DNA from: a bacterium EF100-94H03 bin56
Lineage (GTDB): Bacteria > Pseudomonadota > Alphaproteobacteria > SP197
NCBI GenBank assembly: GCA_002238685.1
Contig: MPMV01000021.1
Location: 1-64,000, forward strand
DNA length: 64,000 bases
Direction of reading: 5' to 3'
Positions within the stretch are counted from its first letter, which is position 1. Each line of letters starts with the position of its first letter. The notes beneath the pieces are model-generated. The model had not been told where the DNA came from and ran no database searches. It worked only from the letters and a program-made list of their open reading frames with translations. This document shows positions 1 to 7,643 of the stretch, one piece after another. Both the position numbers and the translations under genes were made by a program.

Positions 1-8
1 AAAATTGA

Positions 9-21
9 ACCGAAAATCGGT
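9..21 (-). terminator. weak terminator-like hairpin after the leftward nuclease operon
   Basis: ACCGA-AAA-TCGGT forms a 5-bp stem with a 3-nt loop. Read on the minus strand it is followed by a T-rich tail (TCAATTTT), and it lies about 75 nt past the last stop codon of the leftward operon. The stem is short, so this is only a candidate. I see no gene in bases 1-94. Confidence 0.25.
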
Positions 22-94
22 CCGAAATACGGCAAAAATCCACCAGCAGAGTACTCAAGGTGATCATCGCTTGCGCCCCGGGCCGAATATGAGG

Positions 95-766
95 CTATCG
101 TTCCCCTTGGTGATGGATGCGGGCTAGCACCGTGGCAGCCGGGTCTATCGTACACAAAATGCCCGTGGACCTCATGAGGAGGTCATTCTTGTAGTCGAGC
201 ACGTTCGAGTAATCTGAGTGTGCTTTGCCATTCGGCGAGACTACCGGCGTTTCGTCGGTGACCGTGAACGATACCGGGCCACCTGATGCCACGAAGTGCG
301 TGCGGGACTCGGCCCAATACAACAAGTTGCTTTGAGTGTGAGCCAAGAACTCCCCGGGGGTCCCGACACCCGGAAAGTCCGGGAAGTCCTCGCTGATCGG
401 GCGATCCCATGGCTTAAGGGTGTACAGCTCGACACCGTGGCTCGAGGCCTTTGAGCAAGCCCCGTCTGTGTAGCCCGATGTTGAGAAGATGGCCTTGTGG
501 GTGACCTTCGGCATATCGGCCAGCTTCAGACTCAGTTGCTCAACTACCGTGACATCAAGCGGCTTGCCCTCGTGCTTTACCTCGGAAGCCTTGAACGCAG
601 TAACCTTTCCATCATTGCTGGTCAGCGTGACAGTTACATCGACGTCTCGCTCTTTGCCGGCGGCATCGTCCATCACCATGTCGCCAACGGTGACATCTAT
701 CGCGTCCGAATCATGTCGCAAGCAGCATAATCCGACCAGATACTGAACCATCATTGGTGTGAGCAT
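95..766 (-). CDS. Mrr-like PD-(D/E)xK nuclease
   Basis: This 223-residue protein looks like a restriction-endonuclease fold of the Mrr type. The likely active site is Asp41/Asp43 in RDVDVTV followed by Glu62-Val-Lys64 in SEVKHEG, with the downstream Q..L.LKL helix (77-82) and the FSTSGYTDGA strand (94-103) that is usual in Mrr-like domains. The C-terminal 100 residues are not recognised. ATG at 766 is preceded by AGGAG at 8 nt, and the gene starts 24 nt after the stop of the phospholipase D-type gene, so it is probably the last gene of the operon. It could cleave modified DNA or act as the effector of a multi-gene defence module; the fold call is firmer than the role. Confidence 0.7.
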   Translation of the reverse strand: MLTPMMVQYLVGLCCLRHDSDAIDVTVGDMVMDDAAGKERDVDVTVTLTSNDGKVTAFKASEVKHEGKPLDVTVVEQLSLKLADMPKVTHKAIFSTSGYTDGACSKASSHGVELYTLKPWDRPISEDFPDFPGVGTPGEFLAHTQSNLLYWAESRTHFVASGGPVSFTVTDETPVVSPNGKAHSDYSNVLDYKNDLLMRSTGILCTIDPAATVLARIHHQGER

Positions 767-790
767 GCGGAGTACTCCTAACGGCGAGCC

Positions 791-2254
791 TCAGCCGCGG
801 GCAGGATGCGTAGTGGAGAATTCGATTTCGATAGTCGATGACCGACCGCTTTCCGTCGTTCGGACGATGTTTTCCGGGATGCTTCCCTGCTGCCGCCACA
901 ACTTCCACATTGCGTCGCAAGCCATGGGGAACCGGTTCGGTTCCGTACCGCCGACCACGTTGCGGTGCAGGTCGCGTGCGACGATTCGGGTTGCCGGTCG
1001 CCCTGCCTGCCGACCCGCGTCGAGCATCCGCAGCAGTTCGCGGTTGAAATCGTCCTGCGTGAAGTCTGGGGATTGCTCGGGATGGGCAGGAAGTTCCGGC
1101 CAGTCGAGTTCACGGAGAACGTGGCGGCGAAGTTGTCCGTGGACATCGAATGCGGTTTGAAGCCGGGCGTTCAGCCATTCGAACCCCTCATGAGAAAGCT
1201 CAACGGCTGGCTGCTGCATAAAGGCGCGGCGCGGGTTCGTGTTGCCCTGACCGCGGGCCGCATTGCGCTGGGTGGGTGCGAAGGAATCGCTCCCGAGAGT
1301 GTTCATCAGTTCTGCCAGGGAAACACCGTTCTGCATGGTGCCCGCAACGAACTCGGCATGGTGAACGCGAATGTAGCGGGACCAGTGCGCCTTCCACGGG
1401 CGCCGCTCTATGTCGGCTGGGGTCGCGTCGTCCCGTCCCGCCTCGTGTTTGAGTGCGACGGCACGTCCGAAAATGCGGATATCCGGCCCTTTCACGAGCC
1501 GAGAAACGAACATGACAGCGCCGTCCTCGACGCCGGTAGGACGCCTGTTGCCTCCGGCAGGCCAGGCGAGTGCCCAGTGGCAGCCCGCGCGGTCGATTTC
1601 TTCAATGGTGGAGCAATCGAGAGGAACACGGTTGTTGCCCTCGCCGAGGAACTTGACGAACGCCTGGGGCGAATCCGCGAGTATCGGCGGCGGGCTGGAG
1701 TTGGGCAGGGGTTCGAAGCTCGCCACCGCTCCGAAGTCTCCAAGATCCCCCGATTCCGAGGGCGGCCCGCTCGATGCCAGATGGTTCGATAGCGTGTGGG
1801 TCCAGCTGTCGAGCTGCGAATGCTGCAAGTCGTTGCCGGCGTCCTGCCAGAGCGCGTCGAACCAGGTCAGGCAACGTTCGACGGCGGCGCTGTCTTCGGT
1901 GACGACCCCGAACTCTCGGTTTTCCGTGAGGCCGGCGCCGGTAAGGTTGGCCGACGTGATAATCGCCCGACCCGTTCCGAAAACGTAGAGCTTGGCGTGA
2001 AGGCCGTGAACGCCGCGAACGGCTCCACCGGCATCGAGAAACAGCCGGAGCGATTGGATATCGCTCACGCCTTCCGCAAAGTTGGGAAGGCTGAACCGCG
2101 TGATGACGCGGAGGAAAGGGAGCCGCGTGGACAATATCCGGGCGAGAGCACGGCGCTTGATGAAGGGGCAAACGATCCGAAGCGCGCCCGGATGCTGGAG
2201 AAGACCGTCGACGAATTCGGACTCCCAGCCCCTGTCGACCAAGCGAAATGTCAT
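791..2254 (-). CDS. phospholipase D-like nuclease-domain protein
   Basis: This 487-residue protein carries one phospholipase D catalytic signature near its N-terminus: His86-Ala-Lys88 in GLHAKLYVF followed by Ser101-Ala-Asn103-Leu in ITSANLTG. The Asp of a full HKD motif is Gly here, as happens in some PLD-type nucleases. With a single motif it would need to dimerise, as Nuc-type enzymes do. Residues 120-487 are not recognised and may recognise a target. An open frame continues to 2605, but that would run into the upstream gene, so I chose ATG 2254, which has AGGAG 10 nt upstream. It lies 52 nt after the HEPN-motif gene and 24 nt before the Mrr-like gene. Confidence 0.7.
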   Translation of the reverse strand: MTFRLVDRGWESEFVDGLLQHPGALRIVCPFIKRRALARILSTRLPFLRVITRFSLPNFAEGVSDIQSLRLFLDAGGAVRGVHGLHAKLYVFGTGRAIITSANLTGAGLTENREFGVVTEDSAAVERCLTWFDALWQDAGNDLQHSQLDSWTHTLSNHLASSGPPSESGDLGDFGAVASFEPLPNSSPPPILADSPQAFVKFLGEGNNRVPLDCSTIEEIDRAGCHWALAWPAGGNRRPTGVEDGAVMFVSRLVKGPDIRIFGRAVALKHEAGRDDATPADIERRPWKAHWSRYIRVHHAEFVAGTMQNGVSLAELMNTLGSDSFAPTQRNAARGQGNTNPRRAFMQQPAVELSHEGFEWLNARLQTAFDVHGQLRRHVLRELDWPELPAHPEQSPDFTQDDFNRELLRMLDAGRQAGRPATRIVARDLHRNVVGGTEPNRFPMACDAMWKLWRQQGSIPENIVRTTESGRSSTIEIEFSTTHPARG

Positions 2255-2306
2255 GGCGGGCGCTCTCCTGCACTGGTGTTCGAGGGTATTGAAGGATCGA
2301 CCGCCG

Positions 2307-4259
2307 TCAGGAGGGACCCGAATCGTTGTCAGCGGCTTCGGCGACGTCGGAAGGTGGGCCAGCCGCAGAGCTCCTTTCCCATCCCTGGTTCCCCTCCATC
2401 CATTCTGCCAGCCTGTCCCAGTGCTCAAACACATGCAGGCAACACAGCCGAAACATGAACCAACATGCGTAGATCGCGTCCGTTCCGTAGCATGCCGCGC
2501 CCGAGACCAGCCCGTGGGCCAGTTGATGCCTGAGTGCGGGGCCGCCCGGGAAATCGAACAGGTTCTCAATCTCGTAGACGATGGCGGTGCCGAATACACC
2601 CTCAAGCGAATCGCGATCTTTCTTGAGCATCACCGACAGGGTCCGGTTTTCCTGCGTCATGTCGCTCCGGATTGACGAGGGTTCATGGCCGGCTCGCTTC
2701 AGTATGTACCGTAGCGAGTTCTCCAACTGCGGGACGAGAATGTGCAGCGCGGAAATGAAGTCGCCGCCGAAAAAGCGCGTGAAGGCAAGACTGAAGAGGC
2801 CCTCCCGGTCGGCAGGCACAAACGGGCTCATTGCAACGAGGGGAATGAAGTCGCGCTGTTCGAGCGGATGTTCGAGTTGGATTAGGCGTCGCGCCGGGTC
2901 GATCAGCCCGGAAGCGACAAGCTGTCTGAGGAGTCCCTCGTTGCGGGCGATGCTATGGCGCAAAGCAAGGTCATCCGTCTCTGCATCCCCGACGAACGCG
3001 GGAGATTTGGAGATGACTTTGCCCTCGTCATCGACCATCAACATCGGAATCAAGCTGGAAAACAAGTTCTCCCCGGCCTGCCTTTGCGCTTCATCCCGCA
3101 ATTCATCCGGAGTTCGTGACGCCGCCAGTCGCGCGAAGACGGCGAATGCGTGCGGGAGACTCAGGCCTTCGACGCTTTCACGGGCGTCCTTGTGGAGTTC
3201 GGTCAGATCAACGGGTCTCGAAATGGTGCCCATCTGATCGCGTATCGAGACTTGCGCTTCGCGGAGGCGGGGCTCGAGTTCCCGTCGTCTTACATCGGTA
3301 TTCGGTATCCGCCTGAGCGCTTCGATGGCATGCATCAGGTGGCTGGCTGCGACGATTCCACGACCCCCGTCGCCTTCGGCCAATGCGACAAGACGTTCGG
3401 CTGCGGACACAAGGCAGCGGTCGCGCTCTGCGTCGTCGCCGGACTGCTGGTGGGCGCGCGCGGCAAGTTCCCATAGTTCGCGCGATGTGAAGGCGTCTGG
3501 CCCACCCGTTGCAGCCAGGGTCTCTGCGTTCCGGGCTACTGCGGTCGGTTCGTCAATGCGAAACCGAAGAGCGATTTCGGCAGCATTGAGGAACCCGCGA
3601 TGGTCCTTACGGTCGAATGCGTCCTGTGTCACGTCCGAAACCAGTGCCTTGAGGCGCGTTCCTTCGGGATCTTTCCAGCCTGTCGTCTTGGCGATCCGGC
3701 AAGCGCGGCACAGCATGTCGGCGCCGCCGCGGCTGCTGGCTGACGGGTTGTTTGGAAAAAACTCGGATCGGGCTTCGAGCACGGCTTGCACGGCATCGCT
3801 GTACGCATCGATAGCAAGTTGCGCCATGGCGTAGAGCTTGCGGTCGTTGAGCCAGGCCACGTCGGAGATCCTTGCCCTCAGGCCCGGATTCTGTAAACCG
3901 GGGGCAATTGCGGCGAACACGGCAGACTGGTCGCCCCGCAGGTCGCTGGGGATCATGCTGCGTGTCCCATCCGCCAGGACCATCATTGGCCCGTACGGCT
4001 CCGTACCGTCGTCGGGCTTGAAATGCATGCGGGTGACCTGAGCGAGAAGGCCAAAGACACGGGCAGCGCCTTCATCGCCCGATTGTGCGTGCTGCTTGCT
4101 GGCGGTTTCGTAGAGGCTGCCGAGATTCCGGCAATCAACGCTATTGCCGTCTCGAATTGGTGCTTCGACGTCCGCTTCCGCGAATTCTTCCGGGGTAACT
4201 GTCACGGCACCCGACGGCGCCTCATCCCCTTGCTGGTGTCCTGGTTCGTCCTCCGTCAT
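2307..4259 (-). CDS. large DUF4209-like protein with C-terminal HEPN RNase motif
   Basis: This 650-residue protein is mostly alpha-helical with TPR-like helical repeats in the first 350 residues. Near the C-terminus, Arg577-His-Gln-Leu-Ala-His582-Gly fits the Rx4H motif of HEPN ribonucleases and the conserved R....HG signature of DUF4209. The preceding helix (YEIENLFDFPGG) and following helices suit a HEPN bundle. The ATG at 4259 overlaps the upstream stop as ATGA, so translation is coupled to the RHH gene; the ATG at 4295 is less likely because it lies inside that gene. No signal peptide or membrane segment is visible. I infer an RNA-cleaving effector or sensor in a defence module. The motif is seen; the function is inferred. 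Confidence 0.6.
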   Translation of the reverse strand: MTEDEPGHQQGDEAPSGAVTVTPEEFAEADVEAPIRDGNSVDCRNLGSLYETASKQHAQSGDEGAARVFGLLAQVTRMHFKPDDGTEPYGPMMVLADGTRSMIPSDLRGDQSAVFAAIAPGLQNPGLRARISDVAWLNDRKLYAMAQLAIDAYSDAVQAVLEARSEFFPNNPSASSRGGADMLCRACRIAKTTGWKDPEGTRLKALVSDVTQDAFDRKDHRGFLNAAEIALRFRIDEPTAVARNAETLAATGGPDAFTSRELWELAARAHQQSGDDAERDRCLVSAAERLVALAEGDGGRGIVAASHLMHAIEALRRIPNTDVRRRELEPRLREAQVSIRDQMGTISRPVDLTELHKDARESVEGLSLPHAFAVFARLAASRTPDELRDEAQRQAGENLFSSLIPMLMVDDEGKVISKSPAFVGDAETDDLALRHSIARNEGLLRQLVASGLIDPARRLIQLEHPLEQRDFIPLVAMSPFVPADREGLFSLAFTRFFGGDFISALHILVPQLENSLRYILKRAGHEPSSIRSDMTQENRTLSVMLKKDRDSLEGVFGTAIVYEIENLFDFPGGPALRHQLAHGLVSGAACYGTDAIYACWFMFRLCCLHVFEHWDRLAEWMEGNQGWERSSAAGPPSDVAEAADNDSGPS

Positions 4260-4690
4260 TCGGCCAATTCCGTGTGGGCTGGCGTCGGCAGGCACATTCC
4301 GCTTTCAATAGCACGACAGCGGTCCGCCACTTGAAATGTACCGGGCGACTCCAAATGGCCGATTCTATCCGCACGTTCGCGGTAGATGGGCATCAACGAG
4401 ACCGGGCCAAGACTAGCAGTCTCTGGTCGCGGTGGATTGGCGAAGATGTTCGAAAGGGTCATTACGAGCGGCCTTCCCGTAGTCCGTCTTGTACTTGCCG
4501 GGTCGCGAGCGGCGTCGAGACATGCAGCGCGGACGAACTCGGCGGCGGCAAGGCCCCGGCGCTCGGCTGCCGCCTTGACCTCTTCCCATTCGGATCGGGA
4601 GAAGCAAATGCCTCTGGTCTTGCGCGGCTCGTCCGGCTGTTCCGCCTCCGCGACGCCGTGTTCGGGCGTCCATGAGTCCGTTGTCGTCAT
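4256..4690 (-). CDS. ribbon-helix-helix protein with C-terminal extension
   Basis: This 144-residue protein has an RHH fold at about residues 24-61: a basic strand RKTRGICFS, then SEWEEVKAAAERRG and the second helix LAAAEFVRAACLDAA. It resembles MobC-type relaxosome proteins and RHH antitoxins. The last 80 residues are not recognised. The ATG at 4690 is preceded by GAGGGG at a good distance; the open frame upstream to 4801 has no better start. It is the first gene of the four-gene leftward operon and overlaps the next gene by ATGA. It may repress the operon or neutralise the HEPN-motif protein; a link to plasmid mobilisation is the alternative. Confidence 0.6.
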   Translation of the reverse strand: MTTTDSWTPEHGVAEAEQPDEPRKTRGICFSRSEWEEVKAAAERRGLAAAEFVRAACLDAARDPASTRRTTGRPLVMTLSNIFANPPRPETASLGPVSLMPIYRERADRIGHLESPGTFQVADRCRAIESGMCLPTPAHTELAE

Positions 4691-5017
4691 GCAATCCCCT
4701 CTTCCGGTCGCCCGAACCGATCCCCAAATCGGGCAACCGGCCAGTGTGAAATGCGACGAATCTTCCCTGCGGTAGCTACCCGATCGACCGCCTCCTGGCA
4801 ATTCCGGCGGGCGAAAGGCACGGCGGCGAAGATGGTACGGGGCAAGGCCTGACGGATCACTGGGCCCAGTCGCTACGTCAGGGAAGCGGCGGAATCGAAT
4901 AAGTTGGATCGCGCATCGGAATCACGAAGTGTTCCCCGCCCGCGGGGATGAACAGTAAACCATCCCATTGCACACCGCGTTTCATGATATGCCGTTCACC
5001 AAGGGGTTTCGGCGAGG
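4691..5017. other. 327-bp gap between recombinases and nuclease operon
   Basis: I see no gene here. It must hold the promoter of the RHH operon, unless transcription reads through from the recombinases, and it contains the isolated CRISPR-like repeat at 4929-4953. No tRNA is visible. Confidence 0.5.
4929..4953 (+). repeat. solitary type I-E-like CRISPR repeat, 2-nt deletion
   Basis: The 25 bases begin GTGTTCCCCGC and end CGCGGGGATGAAC. This matches the common type I-E repeat of this form (GTGTTCCCCGC, then ACC, then CGCGGGGATGAACCG) apart from a 2-nt deletion in the centre and a different base just after it. I looked one repeat-plus-spacer length (about 61 nt) to each side and found no second copy, and there is no cas gene in the window. 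It may be an array relic, an integration footprint or a chance GC-rich hairpin. Confidence 0.5.
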
Positions 5018-6289
5018 TTATGCCCGTCGCGCATTGCTCTGTTCCCTGGTGCATCCTTTATGTGGGACAGCATTCGCCAAGGACGGTTGTCTGTTGCGGA
5101 TTCGCGCTCTGGATTCTCGACCGTCGAGGCACAGAGCAGACTGGGCACACAGTCGGGTGATGGCCACTCCGATCCGCTCGGCGGCGGCATCGACTTCTCT
5201 ATCGTGGACATGCGCATAGCGCAGCGTCATGGAAGAACGGCTGTGACCCAGAAGTCTGGCGACGATCGGCAATGGCACGCCACTCATGACTGCGTGCGAG
5301 GCAAAAGTGTGCCTCAAGTCATGCAAGCGAACATCCTCGATGCCGGCCTCCTTGCGGGCCCTGTACCATAGCCCGATCTCGCGTCCGCATGGCCTCGCAG
5401 GATCGCGCGGCGAGGGAAAGACCCAGTCGCTGCCCACCCTTGGTTGACGCTCGATGAGTTCCTGGGCGGCCGCCGACAGCCAGACTTCGCGCGGCCCGGT
5501 CTTTGCGTCGGTCAGCCTGAGTGTGGCGCCGTGGACCTCACACCATCGCAGTCTGACGATCTCGTTGCGTCGGCAGCCGGTGAGAAGGAGCAGACGGATC
5601 ATGTCGGCCTGAGGCTGGTACGACGGACGCTTTGCGACCATTGTGTCCAGCGTTTTGTAGAGGCGGGCGATTTCCTGCCTCGACAGGAACCGCGTCAGGG
5701 ACGGGCGCTTGTTTCGTTTCACGCCCCGCGTCGGGTCGCTGCTGATATGGCCGCTCGCGACGGCGAACTTCATGATGCGTCGTAACGTTGCCAGCGTCCT
5801 GTTGGCGCCGCCCGGTGCAATCTGGCTGTAGGCATCGAACCACACCTCGACCTGACGCGGTCCGATGTGATCGAGCCGCAGGGAACCGAATGACGGCAAC
5901 AACTGCCTTTTGAGTTGCCGGGCAAGGCATGCACGCCACCGAGGTTTGCAATGGTCGAGGAACGCTTCCGTCCATGGCCCTGTGGCGAAGGCAGAAAAGA
6001 GCGGGACCACCGCGTCAGCCTTGCGATCGCCGGATTGCTCCTGGACCATGAGGGTCAGGCAGTCTCGACGCGCCTCTTCGATGGTCTGCAGTGCGACGGG
6101 TCCGATGGTTGTGCGCGCCGGACGGCCGTTTCTGAAGCCCTGCCAGACATAAGCGCGATGGCCCGAGGACCGGACCCGCACGCCAAGGCCGGCGATACGG
6201 GTGTCCCAAACGGTATATTCGACCTCGCGTGGACGGAGTCTCTCGACGGCGGCGTCCGTCAACCGCACCCTCCTCGCCTCGGTTCTCAT
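5018..6289 (-). CDS. tyrosine recombinase/integrase (second of tandem pair)
   Basis: This 423-residue integrase has an N-terminal arm-binding DUF4102-like segment (1-80), a SAM-like core-binding domain (about 95-190) and a catalytic domain. The catalytic residues are visible: Arg240 in LLTGCRRNEI, Lys263 in DAKTGPRE, His323-x-x-Arg326 in LHDLRHTFA, His349 in LLGHS and the nucleophile Tyr358 in LRYAHVHD. It should cut and rejoin DNA at an attachment site. ATG 6289 overlaps the stop of the upstream integrase as ATGA. It is a diverged paralogue of that protein, so the pair may act as a heteromeric recombinase. The last 45 residues are Arg-rich and not family-typical. Confidence 0.9.
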   Translation of the reverse strand: MRTEARRVRLTDAAVERLRPREVEYTVWDTRIAGLGVRVRSSGHRAYVWQGFRNGRPARTTIGPVALQTIEEARRDCLTLMVQEQSGDRKADAVVPLFSAFATGPWTEAFLDHCKPRWRACLARQLKRQLLPSFGSLRLDHIGPRQVEVWFDAYSQIAPGGANRTLATLRRIMKFAVASGHISSDPTRGVKRNKRPSLTRFLSRQEIARLYKTLDTMVAKRPSYQPQADMIRLLLLTGCRRNEIVRLRWCEVHGATLRLTDAKTGPREVWLSAAAQELIERQPRVGSDWVFPSPRDPARPCGREIGLWYRARKEAGIEDVRLHDLRHTFASHAVMSGVPLPIVARLLGHSRSSMTLRYAHVHDREVDAAAERIGVAITRLCAQSALCLDGRESRARIRNRQPSLANAVPHKGCTREQSNARRA

Positions 6290-7407
6290 GCCAGACCCTC
6301 CGAAAGGACCGGCGCGACGGCATCGATGGCCTCTCGAACTGCCCCGTCGTGGAGATGCGTATAGCGCAGGGTCGTGGACGCCTTGCCGTGGCCAAGGAGT
6401 TTGCCGATGGTGAGGATGGTCTCGCCATTCTGGAGCGCAACGCTGGCATAGCTGTGACGAAGGTCGTGCAGGCGGACGTCGTTCAATCCGGCCTCCGCGC
6501 GAATCCGCCACCAGAATCGGTCGAGATGGAACGGCTTCGGATTTGTTGCCGAAAAGACCCATCTATTCTTCCGCGGGAGGTTGTCGAGAACATCGCGCGC
6601 GGCTTGTGACAGCCAGACGGTGCGCGGGCCGGTCTTGCTGTCGGGTAGGAACAACTTGCCTTCGCGGTAATCCGCCCATCTCAGCATGATGATCTCGCTC
6701 TTGCGACAGCCCGTCAGGAGAAGCAACTCAACGGCAGCGGTATGCAACGGGTGTCGCGATCGATGGTGTGCCAGAACGGCAGCGAGACTGCGGTACTCCT
6801 CCGGCAGGAGGAACCGTTCGCGTCTGGTCTCGCGGTAGCGGCGGATACCGACACAGGGGTTGCTGTTCTCCGGCCTGTAGCCCCAGGATTCGGCCTTCTG
6901 CATGATGACGGAAAGGACCGGTGCAGAGCGATTTGCCGCTGCGGGCTTTGCATGAAGGGACCGGAACCAGGTTGCGACGTCCTGCCGGGTGATGGCGCTG
7001 ATCATGCGGCCCGTGAAGAAGGGCAGGATCTGCCGGTGAAGATAGATCCGGTTGGCCTTGAGCGTGCCGGGCTTCCAGAGCCGTTCGTAGTGGACAAGGA
7101 CGTCCTGTGCGACGGTCTCGAAGAGTGCGTCTTTCTCTATCCCGGAATCTGCAGGGTCACCGTTCCTGTACGTCGCCAGCATCGTGCGTGCCCGTCGACG
7201 TGCCTGCGCCACGGTCACGGTGCCGGCATCGTCGATAGTCTTCCAGAGTCTGCGGCCCTCGTGCTGAGAGTGAATGAAGTAGCGTCTGGCGCCCGAGGGC
7301 ATGATGCGGATGCCAAAGCCCTTCAGTTCGGTATCGCGCACATCCAGGATGGCCTTCTTTGGCTTGAGCCTATCGACCCGTTGCTGGGTGAGGTGCATTC
7401 TGGCCAT
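6286..7407 (-). CDS. tyrosine recombinase/integrase (first of tandem pair)
   Basis: This 373-residue integrase is complete. It has an N-terminal DUF4102-like arm-binding region (1-75), a core-binding domain (95-190) and a catalytic domain with Arg235 in LLTGCRKSEI, Lys258 in DSKTGPR, His314-x-x-Arg317 in LHDLRHSYA, His340 in LLGHG and Tyr349 in LRYTHLHD. ATG 7407 has GGAGGA 7 nt upstream. It is the most upstream gene of the leftward island, and the 236-bp gap before the rightward binding-protein gene is the natural place to look for the element end and attachment site. Overlap with the next integrase implies coordinated synthesis. Confidence 0.92.
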   Translation of the reverse strand: MARMHLTQQRVDRLKPKKAILDVRDTELKGFGIRIMPSGARRYFIHSQHEGRRLWKTIDDAGTVTVAQARRRARTMLATYRNGDPADSGIEKDALFETVAQDVLVHYERLWKPGTLKANRIYLHRQILPFFTGRMISAITRQDVATWFRSLHAKPAAANRSAPVLSVIMQKAESWGYRPENSNPCVGIRRYRETRRERFLLPEEYRSLAAVLAHHRSRHPLHTAAVELLLLTGCRKSEIIMLRWADYREGKLFLPDSKTGPRTVWLSQAARDVLDNLPRKNRWVFSATNPKPFHLDRFWWRIRAEAGLNDVRLHDLRHSYASVALQNGETILTIGKLLGHGKASTTLRYTHLHDGAVREAIDAVAPVLSEGLA

Positions 7408-7643
7408 GATTGTTCCTCCGGTGTCTGTGACGTTGGGGGAAGAAAGGCATCGCCCTTCCGTCCATAGTTGCAGACACGGGAAAAATTATGTACGTTAAAT
7501 CCGCCGTTTAGCACCACAGGTGCGGCGTCCCGTGTAGCTGCACCACCTGGCACGTGGCAGGGGTTTGCCGGGCAACGGACCGGATTGATCAGGTGGCGAC
7601 GCTGACTATTGTGACACCGGGATCACCACCGTCAGGAGGACAC
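7408..7643. other. probable island boundary region
   Basis: No gene is visible. The segment holds an inverted pair GTGTCTG (about 7424) and CAGACAC (about 7471) in front of the integrase genes, a short A/T-rich stretch near 7480-7500, and the small palindrome GCACC-ACA-GGTGC at 7511-7523 with a related GCACCACC nearby. These could be recombinase or regulator sites. An attachment core cannot be identified because the other end of the element is outside the window. Confidence 0.3.

Noticed and set aside
4860-5020. A CRISPR array around the isolated repeat
   Set aside because: No second repeat at the expected distance on either side and no cas genes.
5018-7407. RIT element (three recombinases in trio)
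   Set aside because: Only two recombinases are present; the next gene downstream is an RHH protein.
7408-7643. tRNA gene as integration site
   Set aside because: No cloverleaf or T-loop consensus is visible in this gap.
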